Position numbers and translations under genes: made by a program. From assembly GCA_027922465.2 (NCBI GenBank), contig BQMF02000159.1, positions 744,001 through 808,000 on the forward strand: a stretch of 64,000 nt of DNA. Reading direction: 5' to 3'. The DNA comes from Turritopsis dohrnii. Taxonomy: Eukaryota > Cnidaria > Hydrozoa > Anthoathecata > Oceaniidae. Within the stretch, counting starts at the first letter, position 1. Every line of letters begins with the position of its first letter. The notes under the pieces were generated by a model that searched no databases, was not told where the DNA came from, and saw nothing but the letters and a program-made list of their open reading frames with translations. Positions 43,419 through 52,867 of the stretch are shown piece by piece.

Positions 43419-45532
43419 TTAGTTCTTATAAACGTAATATTCGGAATTGTATCTGTTATATAGTTGCATCAGATGCAACGGCACACTGTTATCGTCAAAT
43501 AGTAGATTTTGGAGTATGTATAAGGCTGGTTGACAGGAAATGGGATAATCGATATCCAGCAGGTAAAATATTCCAAGAAATCCCAAAACCGCTTCGTCCA
43601 GTACATCAATGGATGATTGACAGATAATGTATTGATTTGCCATCAAATAGACGTCATCGTTGTGCAAAATAATTGCAGGCGAACCTCCGTTTTTCTTAAT
43701 AAACAGTTCTGGATCTTCGTGACTCTGTAAAAAGAAAATATTCTATAGCTATGAATGAATTTAAATCAACTACAACTATGATTAAACTTTTAAAACTAAC
43801 CTGAAGTTCATGGATTATGGAACACAACTTCTTTTGCTTCTTGAATGGTGGAAACATCAGTTGCAAATTATTCAGAATGTGGATTATTTTATCATCTGCA
43901 ATATAGAATATTTACATCAAGTTAAAGTTAAACGTATTTCATGATTTCAATAAAACTACAATTGACATTCTTAGACCCAAGTAGACTTGATAATTTGTAA
44001 AATGTCATGATACATACTTTTATTAGGTTTTTTGGTGGAGCAATGCCTTCAGACATTCCGAAGTATACCAATGTATCAATTTCATCACGAAATTTGATAA
44101 TGGCGTCTTTCAAGTACATCAAAGGTCTTGAATCAACTTTTAAAATCCTTTGGACTTCTAGCACGACCTGAAAAAACAATAAAAATATAATGTTTTACAA
44201 TTATAATTTCTGTTGAAGTCCAAATCATCTTTACTATTTTCACCATACTAAGCCAGAACATGTATATAAGGCATTCATTATCAATATTAAGGAGATGCAT
44301 TTACATCCACAGGGTTTTTGAAACATGGATATGCATCAAACACTTTCTGCACTCTTGTTTCAATAGGGATTTCCTTGATCCATCTTCTTCTGTTATTGAA
44401 GTCTTTGTTCAGATAAAAACTGACAACTTCATGATTCGGGTGTGTCTTTTTGCATTCTTTCAAAAGAGCACTGTAGTGCTGTTCCATAATAATGTCACAC
44501 GATGGTGCCACAAGATGAAAATAAAATTAGTAAATGTCAACAAATTTTACAATCACATAAATAAGTAACAAAACACATAACTATACACATACATGGACTT
44601 TCACAGTTTTCCTCTTCCAATGTGTTATCATCTGTTGTTTCATTTTGTTTTGCTAAACACAATTATACAGAGGTGAAAAATTTTAACATTGACTGGCCAG
44701 GTGACCACTAAGTTGAATGAGTAAATGAAATGAAAGAGTAAAAATGAAAGCTTGGTCTCGGATCTCTACGAAGTTACATACATGTACAATTATGAACCGA
44801 AAAAAATAAAGAAACTGTTAATAACCACTTACGCAACTTCTGAGGAGGTGTCCCTTTTTTTCATCTAGAGTTCGTTTTTCTTTAATAACTGACGTTTTGT
44901 TGGGCTTGATATTTGCCCATCGTATCTTTAATTTTGTTGAAAGTGTTCCCTAATAGAAAAACAAAACAAAATTTTATGTCTAAGGAAATAAAGAAAAGTG
45001 TAAGATGAGAGTATTCAATGCGCTCACATGTTTGCCTTCGACATCTTTCAAGCCTGGACACGTGACAACAAGAGCCTTGGCCATTTCTTGTAGCTCCAAA
45101 TATGAAGGCTCTCGTTTAAATGCAGGCATATATGCACTGCTAACCATATTCGTTATGGTTGCTCTAATAAGCCGGTGTTGAAGATCACTAGGCAGCTTTT
45201 CATTTAAAGCACAATACTTTGCTAAATCACTATCTTTATAAATAGTGTATGTTGGTGATTTCGATGTAACAGTGTAAGTCTAGAGATAATAAAACTACTT
45301 TTATAGTTATATATCTTTCCTAAAAATTAATAGAATCAGCAAGGTTTTTTAATCAAGAACACTAACGTCTTGGATATTACCAGTTGGAACTTTTTCAGTG
45401 GTACAATCAAATGACACATCTGCAGAGTCACTGTTGGAAAATGAGGCATCATTACTTGCACTTCCGATTGATGACATAGTTCCTGAGCCAGAGCTGCACG
45501 AAACAGTGTCAGCATATTGTGCTTGTTCATCC
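43419..45532 (-). CDS. SAMD3-like multi-exon gene inside the CACAG element
   Basis: Exons inferred from GT-AG sites are 45,367-45,532 (Ser/Asp-rich), 45,028-45,279 (EPSYLELQEMAKALVVTCPG), 44,833-44,949, 44,593-44,652 and 44,305 to about 44,500 (NHEVVSFYLNKDFNNRRRWI then RVQKVFDAYPCF). They continue with 44,018-44,167 (YLKDAIIKF), 43,801-43,895 and 43,419-43,724 (AVLGFLGIFYLLDIDYP, stop). The block order matches proteins named sterile alpha motif domain-containing protein 3-like, which are multicopy in fish and cnidarians as I recall; the SAM part itself is not seen. Phases disagree at two junctions (after an A7 run near 44,855, and at 44,018), so it may be decayed. The start is not found. Its place inside a bounded transposon is the notable point. 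Confidence 0.55.
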
Positions 45533-46479
45533 TAGAAAGTTTATCATAAGCAAAATAATAAGCATAAAAAGCATTTACATTTTTAACTCATCTGCGATTT
45601 TTGTTTTGACCCATACCTTCATTCTTTCTAACTTTGGACACTTTTCCTAATTTCGGACGCAATAAATAAACAGACCTGTCTGGTTTACAAAATATACATC
45701 CATACTCAACCAAACCACGAGAAATACTAAAATGTTTTAACAGAGAAGAGATGTTGAACAATGGTAATCATCACCGTGAAAAAAAAACATCGTGCAAGAA
45801 ATAATTATAACGGCCTATACTACACACTCAAGAGATTTAATGGGCTTTGTTTTCACTTGATGTTCAGTGCGGAGCGGAAAATAATTTTTCTTCGGTCGCG
45901 TCAAATTGGAGAAATCCCACTACGGAATCACATAGCAGAGATTGTCTATTAGCTGCGTGCGATGAAAGTCTCAAGGGTCAACTTGAATCTGATTAGATTT
46001 CTTTTAATTAAAGTTTGTTTTAACAAAATTACCTTTTTTAGACATCTTTGCAGGAATCTTTAAGGGAAGTAATTATTGCGTGAAGAAAATTTTGCCAGTT
46101 TCGCGAATTTGAGGCAAATTCGTGAAATTATATTCTCACTAAATGGAGTTAAATATTTACAATATTCAGTGTCCAAGCTAAACAATTATTATGGTTTCTA
46201 AGTTCTCCATTGTTAGTAAATGTTTTAACGCGTGGTGGTGGTGACGAAAAATTTGATCTCGGAATAGTGAACGGATAGTGTATCCATCTCATAAAGCTCG
46301 AAAAACTGATGAAAAAATTTATTGGATCGTTTCTGTACTACCAACGATTGCCGAGATATCGCGTGAGAAAGTTGCGCGAATTTTGATGTTTGTAAATTCG
46401 CGAAAATAAATTCTCGCAAAATTTTCTTCCTCTAAGGTAAGAATATGTTCCTTTAATGCATAACTGGTCTTTGAACACA
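45533..46479. other. No gene seen between SAMD3-like gene and right end
   Basis: If the gene has further 5' exons they should lie here on the minus strand, but I found no frame with a signal. Confidence 0.45.
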
Positions 46480-46605
46480 TCAATCTTTGAACACGCATCA
46501 ATCTTTGAACGCACATCAATCCATGAACGCACATCAATCTTTGAACGCACATTAATCCATAAACGCACATCAATCTTTGAACGCACATCAATCTTTGAAC
46601 GCACA
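46480..46605. repeat. 18-bp minisatellite, copy 2
   Basis: About seven copies of TCAATC(T/C)(T/A)TGAACGCACA are the same unit as at 30,930-31,037, in the same orientation. The false minus-strand frames MCVQRLMCVQ come from this repeat. Confidence 0.9.
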
Positions 46606-47228
46606 TACTTGTTTTTAAGCAAAAATATCTTATTTTCAGAATTTTGTTTTCTCAATAAGAAAAAAAATTCAACTTAAGCAAAAAAATCTTATTTTTAGAA
46701 TATCATTTCCTTTGTAGGAATAAAATTCTTTATTTAAGAAAAATTTTCTGGTTAAGAATAAATACTTCTTAGTTTTCTTATTTCAAGTAAAACTTTACTG
46801 AAAACAAGAAATATTTTCTTGAATAATTCTAACTAAGAATATTGGTTTTTGCTGTGTAGGAAATAAGATGATGCAGGGAATAAAATTGAGGAGAATGAGG
46901 GAAATAAATTTGTCAGATCAAGTTTTTTAGCGAAAGCCATGTTCGGAAATTTGTGTTTGGCAGACGAAAATTCAGAACGACACTACCATTATTTCACATT
47001 CTAAACTGATCTTAGGCTTATGTGGTGTAAGCACGACCTTTTAGTTCATGGTTTGGCCGTGATTCCGTCACCTTGCTGACGTCATATTAAATGACTTTAA
47101 ATGACGTCATGAAAAAGTCATAAAGAAGTCATATGACTTTTTAACCAAATTCAGACATCGCAATAACGTCATAACGACGTCATGTGTTTGGTGAGATTAA
47201 TAAGCAAATAAACCTTTTCCCACCAAAT

Positions 47229-47368
47229 CATTTCGCGTACGTCAAAATCTTCGTGTGTACGTCGAAATCATTGTGCATACGTCGAAATCATTGTGCGTAC
47301 ATCGAAATCATTGTGCGTACATCGAAATCTTTGTGCGTACGTCGAAATCTTTGTGCGTACGTCGAAAT
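47229..47368. repeat. 20-bp minisatellite near right end of outer element
   Basis: About seven copies of CGTCGAAATC(A/T)TTGTGCGTA occur here. It contains ACGTC, the motif enriched at the outer element's ends. Confidence 0.88.
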
Positions 47369-47479
47369 AATATATATATTGAATATATTGGATCGATATT
47401 TTCTAATAATAACTTGGAATAAATTTGGTTATATCCAGAACGTATTTGGAACCACTTCTGTTTCTCCATAAATTGTCAA

Positions 47480-47629
47480 CCTTTTTAAAACGTTGATAAA
47501 ACGTTCCATGTACGTCCAAAAAGAACGTGGAGAATAAAACGTCAATGTGACGTTGTAATAACGTCCTAAAGTAACGTAACCAAATTAGAACTAATTTGAA
47601 ACGTCCTAATTACGTCCTGTGCCGGCTGG
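47480..47629. repeat. Right subterminal ACGTY-rich block
   Basis: AACGTT, GACGTT and ACGTCC recur roughly every 12-15 bp up to the terminal TGCCGGCTGGG. It mirrors the left block at 21,030-21,180. Confidence 0.7.
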
Positions 47630-47642
47630 GATGCTTCGATAG

Positions 47643-48384
47643 TGTTTTTGTGTTCTTCTCTCTCCCAACTTCCTTCATAGGTACTAAAAGACTCTCGAAA
47701 TCTGAACAGATAGCAAAAGGTACTCTGAACTGCATCTCTCCATTGTTATAATACAACCATTTCTCCATCGCTCCAGGCATCTCCACTCTGACTTGTTAAT
47801 TGCCAGAGCAGTAGACATAGTGCTTATCTCGTGACTCTACATTTTTAAAACCATTCAGACAGATGATGCAAAAGTGTTGTGCACGTTGATGATTTGTGTT
47901 TTCTTGACCCAACAACCTTGATAGATTCTTGATCGTTGTATAGTGACCCTTCTCTCCATCACAAACCATCAACAGATTGACTTGCTGCTTTGCACTTATG
48001 TTATGATTAGATTCTCGCGTGGTGTTGATCTCCCTCTTTGTAGACTTTTCCTCGATGTATAGTACGTTCACCGCGATGTCAGGATTATTCTTCTCGAACT
48101 TTCCTATCTTGTCTATTGCTACGGGAAATTCTGAACCATTCCAGTTGTACTTATTCTCATACTTCTGTAGCTTTGAAATGCGTTCCAATTTCTTCATGAT
48201 GTAGTGCTGCTATTACAGCCCACTTGAAACATTCTTCGTCATCGTTTTTAGGGTTAATGCTTGCCTTCTTCGACGCTATCCAGGATGGTAGTTCGTATGA
48301 AGATCCTCTAAGCAGCTGCAGCTTGTGAAAGTCCACGTCCAGGTCACTGCATGAAATTTTGAGTTTTCGTTGCATTGAAAACAT
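47643..48384 (-). pseudogene. Protein-primed family B DNA polymerase, N-terminal part
   Basis: This is the N-terminal continuation of the polymerase at 19,336-21,013, on the same strand and separated by the 26.6-kb insertion. It shows QLLRGSSYELPSWIASKKA, ECFKWAVIAALHH, YENKYNWNGSEFPVAIDKIG, EKGHYTTIKNLSRLLG, a C2H2-like cluster (FCIICLNGF and HYVYC), and the ExoI motif within FAICSDFESLL. A frame change lies near 48,190 and a stop at 47,796-47,798. The true start is missing because unrelated repeat sequence begins near 48,355. Confidence 0.85.
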
Positions 48385-48960
48385 ACAAAAACTAACGAAA
48401 AGAGGAAGTTTTTATGTAAGATCGCGGAACGAAAACTTTATCTTATTTAATGTTTTCGGTTTCACGATAAGAGTAAGTTTAATGTCAGCCGATTTCTCAC
48501 GAAAACTTCTTGTTTTCGTAAGAAATCGTCTTTTACGATTTCACACTATTATTAGATGTTTTCGGTTGTAGAACACGTGAAAAGTTATTGTTTTCATAAA
48601 CAATCGTTAATTGCTATTTCACACTAAAAGTAGAGGTTTTCGTTCGGACAAAAAATCTAGAACTCGATGTTTTCTTATGAAATCGTTTATAACTACTTTA
48701 CACTTACACAAACCATTTTCCACTACAGACGAAAAAATAGTGTTTTGCTGATGCTGATTTTATACGAATACAATAATAAGTGTATGATTCGTAAATTCTC
48801 AAGGATTTTGTAAACGGTTTTAGGAAATTTAATATTTCTAAAGTAATCGCTGTTTTACACAAAACATCTGTTCTCGAAATTTTAAAACTTTCAACCTGAT
48901 ACTCCAGAAAGACAACCTGCATAAAATGTGCGGGAATACCATATTATATTATACGGTTAA
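48355..48960. repeat. GTTTTCG-rich block truncating the polymerase start
   Basis: ATGTTTTCG, GAAAAC and TTTCACACT(A/T) recur with a rough 90-110 bp period between 48,370 and 48,700. This looks like the subterminal region of another DNA element inserted into or next to the polymerase N-terminus. No partner end was located. Confidence 0.45.
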
Positions 48961-49940
48961 GTTTATTTTCATCGCCGTATACTGTGGTACACAGTTGTAT
49001 ATTTTGTTGCGTATGCGTATGGTCCAATATACGATGTTGTATATCGTGAAAGTATGAATGGGGCGAAGAAGCCTAATGACTTAGGGGCGGACGCAGGGTA
49101 TGTCAAGCTTGTCCGTTTGTCATGCTTGATTTTCTTCAAAGCACGTTTTTTTTGTTGTTGTTGTTTTGCGAAAAATATATGGCGCGGAAACGGAGAGTTT
49201 GAATATTCTCTTTACAGATCTCCCGACTATTCTGCGCCAAAATCTAATTCCTCGTATCGGGGGTCAATAATTAATTCGATACGCTTTAAAATGCCGTGCT
49301 ATAACGCTGCGCTACCCCCTTCTTTATTTTGATTATTCTAGCGCATCGTACCTCTGACATACCCGGCTTTATATCGTAAGGGGGTAAGAAATGAAGTTTC
49401 GCAGTTAAGAACAACAAAATATGCGAATGTTTACCCCCTATGGGAAAATTTAACGTATACCGAGGGTATGTCAAACTTTTATTTTTTGGGCGAGCAGAAT
49501 AGGCGAAGTTTTGTTGGCGACCGTAAAATCAGTCAGAAAGTATGTCCAAGTATGTCAGAAGAAGTAAGGGGGTAGCTACTTGTGTTGAAGCTACCAGGAA
49601 GGATACAAACATGTTCAATTCCTATGTTTTTTGGTTGTATTTTACTTAACTTATACCGGTTGCTATGTATAAGTTCTTCCTTATTTTTTATCAGTGGTAA
49701 GTGTTGGAATGCTCGTTATATCATCTGTAAAAGTTTTGAGATTCCCTCCTTACAGAAAAGTAGTCAGGGCATGTCGAGAAATTTACGGGAGTAAAAAGGA
49801 TTTAGCAAACACTCAGCTTGTAGCCTTAGATTCTGCTGCACGAATAATAATAATAACTTTAAAATTACCCCCTATGAAAAAGCACGCTTTTGCATGAGTG
49901 AGAGCTTCTTGCTCTGGTTCACTCTTTCCTTTCTGCAGTC

Positions 49941-51022
49941 ATGGAGCTGTGTGAACGTATTGGAAATTTGTGTAAAAAGAGCGATTTGGAATCATTAAAC
50001 CGGTGGCAAAAGCAATTGTTGAAGAAAATTAGTGACAAGGGCATTCTTTCTTCTGCAAGTTTGTATCAGAAATTTGTTTCCGGTCAGATTGAAAGAAACT
50101 TTTTGGCAGATTCTTACCTTCCTAACGAAGTGAAGGAAGACGAGGGTCGCACATGCATAGCTTTGAGGTTGGTTTTTATTGTTTTTTATTATATTTTGAA
50201 TATTTTTGAACCGAAAGTGAAACGAAATGTAGTTGGAGGCTTATTTTTAAGTATTTAAAACTTAAGTGGCTAAAATATGTTAATAATTTGTTTTCTCAGA
50301 AATCTAATTTAATATTGCTTTGCGTATTTGATGACAACTTATATGACTTTCCCCCCTGTGTTTTGAAAAGAAAACAACATTAAAAATGGTGTTTCAAACT
50401 CCAATAGTAGTTGTGTTTGATAACTACTGTAGCCCCAGTTTCTCTCATCCTTTTTGTAGGTCTACAGCTACTGGTAATTGCTTATTCAGTTCTGTATCCA
50501 TTGATAGGGTTGGTAAGTGATGATTCTTTAGTTTCTGAATTAAGAGTTTTAACTACTATTGAATTATTTTTACATGCCTCATTCTACGCAGAACACCCTC
50601 TTTTTTTAAAACTGCATTCTTCTAACCCTTCCATTTTTAGCTGTGTTGGGAATATATTGGGATTGAGTGTATCACATTCCTCTCTTGACAGTGGTCACAT
50701 AGGTGCTGACCTTGTTAAACAAGAGGCCATCCACATTTGCTCCGATCACACTTGGAGTGGATTTCTTTGCATCTTGGGTTTAACTAATGTTATAAACCAA
50801 AATATACTCTGTTACTATCCCTCCACCGGTCCTGAGAAACTGAGAATGATTTTTAATAATAAAGTTATTTGCCGTTCTCCAGTTTCAGAGGAATGTCTCC
50901 ATATTTTACTTTCCCACGAAGGTGTCACTGCGAGCAAAATATTTAATCATAATCACTATGTTCCTCTCTTGTTTTGTGCTCATGTTAAGGTGGAAGTACC
51001 CCCCAAAATAGTGAATTTTTGA
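49941..51022 (+). pseudogene. OTU-like cysteine protease gene, one intron, one frame change
   Basis: Exon 1 runs 49,941-50,167 (MELCERIGNLCKK then WQKQLLKKISDKG, ending CIALR), and the intron at 50,168-50,459 has GT-AG ends. Exon 2 starts STATGNCLFSSVS, where the Cys fits the catalytic Cys of OTU-type proteases. A frame change near 50,515 leads to SELRVLTTIELFLHASFYAE, and NHYVPLLF near the end supplies the catalytic-type His. The resemblance is to OTU and vertnin-like proteins. OTU domains are carried by several animal transposons. It lies just upstream of transposase-like genes, so a transposon origin is likely. Confidence 0.6.
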
Positions 51023-51414
51023 AAAAAATAATTAAATCATTCTTAGATGCTAAAAATATCGAGAAATCCAATGGGATCATCAAAATTGCCTAAAGATAAT
51101 TACAATATGGGGAAAAAAGCCTTTTCTTAGTTCAACTAGCTAAATGTCTCCTTAGCAACGCCCCTAGCAACACATTTTATCCAAGAATCAGAGGCTTTTT
51201 TGAAGGAGTTTCGCTCAGTAAATGAATAAATCGAGGAGAGCGACAAATCTATTATGTTTTCCACGAATTTCGTGTCTTGTTAGCATGATTTTTTAGCTGT
51301 TGTAGTTTTGAAAACCGTTACACAGTTGAAAGAAGTATTTTGCATTGTCAAGTAATTTGTATACAAAATCTTGATCTTGTATTATATATAGTATATGAAA
51401 TCATCAGTTTAGTT

Positions 51415-52374
51415 ATGGGAAAGGTTGATAGAATCAAGCAAAGGACAAAATCTTCCAGAAAACGCAGGTTTCATGGAAATCAGCATACTGTTAAAAAAAT
51501 CCAAAACATCATCATGACTCAACAACAACATATGACTCCACCTTCAAATCTTCTTTCAGAAAATGGTTGTAGTGCAGCAAACACTTCAAGATCTTTCCAG
51601 AAAGTACAAAATATTGACACTAACACTCCAAAGAAATCAGATCAACGAGCAACAGGGTACAGAATTATAGACATGGAAATATTGAGTCGTATTGTGGAAT
51701 CATTGTGCTGCCCCATGTGTTACACAGACTGCACGTTAACGTTGAAGGAAATATATTCAGAAAAGAAAGGTTTTGCTTCAAAACTGATGTGCAGATGTAG
51801 CCACTGCAATTACAGAAAAGAGTTTTTAACATCCAATGAGTGTGGCCAAACATATGACATTAATCGCCGCATTATTTACAGCATGAGATCCATTGGGCAA
51901 GGGTACAATGGCCTTGAAAAATTTTCAGCATTGATGAATTTACCAAGCCCAATGAGTAAAAAGAATTATAATGCATCTGTAAAAGTCATTACTGATGCTG
52001 TTACCAGTGTTGCTAAAAAAACAATGCTAGAGGCAGCTATGGAAGTAAAAGGTGGTTATGCAAGTATTGTTGTTACAGGTGAAAACAAAATATGTCAGCT
52101 TGAACCAGTTGAAATTCGGAACATATGATGCTGTGGGCAATTTCAATATTGGCAGAAAGAGTTCAATTCAAATTTATGAAAAGCTGGGAATGACACCTGG
52201 TCGATACACCACAAAGTTATGCCAAAAACTAAATCGCAAACGCATTTACTTTGCAGAATATAAAAACAAGGAAACTTCAAAGAAGCGTCGAAAAGTCCTA
52301 CGGGGTATGTCGAAAACATCTGGTGATAAAAATGAGGAAGTAGAAGGGACAGTGTATGCAGCTGGAGCATTTTA
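51415..52374 (+). pseudogene. Mutator-like transposase relative with internal deletion
   Basis: ATG is at 51,415 (MGKVDRIKQRTKSSRKRRFH, then GNQHT). Two Cys pairs (CCPMCY and CRCSHC) suggest a zinc-binding head, followed by SIGQGYNGLEKFSALMNLP and SVAKKTMLEAAMEVKGG. The expected catalytic core is absent: sequence jumps near 52,080 to the family's C-terminal part in another frame (KLGMTPGRYTTKLCQKLN, KRRKVLRG, ending YAAGAF). The match to Mutator-like transposase domain proteins is from memory of the N- and C-terminal blocks. It is non-functional as a transposase. Confidence 0.6.
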
Positions 52375-52867
52375 GAATGTTTTTAAGAAGAATTTCATTG
52401 ATATTAATGATTTTCTATAACAATTTACTATGTTTTTACTTTTGACAGCGTTTTTTGAAAAACAAGATGTTCCAAAGCCCCGTCCATTATTACTTCAGAA
52501 CCGTTTCATATTTTGGTATGAAATTTTCACACATTGTTTAGTTCTATATAAACTGTGATATGTGCCTCCAGGTTTTTAAGAAAGTTATTGAAACATGTCT
52601 TTTGCCTGGATAAAGTTATTGAAATATGTCGAAAACAGCTAGCTCAAAGTGATCTTGCCACCTGTTATACTAGCTTGATATGTAGTGTCTTATTGTTGGT
52701 TTAAATCATAGTTCTATTTGTTAAGATAAATCTGAGAAAGCCTGAAGCAAACACTGCCTTTCATTGTTGAGATATTTTGGCCAGGGCAAGTATCACTTTT
52801 CTGTGATTTTCTGTGATTTTTCAAGGTTACCATAGCAACGGGATGCCATTATGAATTTTTTTTTATT

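Larger units (their letters stand above)
42930..46856. mobile_element. 3.9-kb TA-flanked element with CACAGCAAAAAC ends
   Basis: CACAGCAAAAAC at 42,930 and its complement ending at 46,856 are flanked by TA (42,928-42,929 and 46,857-46,858). Subterminal sequence is rich in CTTATTTT/AAGAAAATA and AAGCAAAAAAATCT motifs at both ends, in opposite sense. The first 163 bp, including the terminal motif, are tandemly duplicated (second copy from 43,093). The style recalls CACTA/CMC-like DNA transposons, which is inference. It carries a spliced gene on the minus strand. Confidence 0.75.
21016..47640. mobile_element. 26.6-kb insertion with CCCAGCCGGCA ends (nested elements inside)
   Basis: The ends are exact 11-bp inverted repeats, CCCAGCCGGCA at 21,016-21,026 and TGCCGGCTGGG at 47,630-47,640, flanked by AT on both sides (21,014-21,015 and 47,641-47,642). 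The polymerase reading frame and its conserved order are continuous from one flank to the other, so both boundaries are precise. About 150 bp at each end are rich in AACGTT/GACGTC/ACGTY motifs in both orientations. No transposase for these ends is recognised inside. The superfamily is unassigned; ACGTT-rich ends are reminiscent of DNA transposons in fish and cnidarians, from memory only. Confidence 0.85.

Noticed and set aside
46319..46677. Cys/Met-rich repeat proteins on both strands
   Set aside because: The frames arise from the 18-bp minisatellite, whose length is divisible by three.
21014..47642. Misassembly instead of insertion
   Set aside because: Exact inverted ends plus a 2-bp duplication at a point where the gene order is continuous are hard to explain as an assembly join, though long reads should confirm.
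1..48384. Polinton terminal inverted repeats
   Set aside because: No long inverted pair starting with typical ends was found; the left end is outside the window and the right is cut near 48,355.
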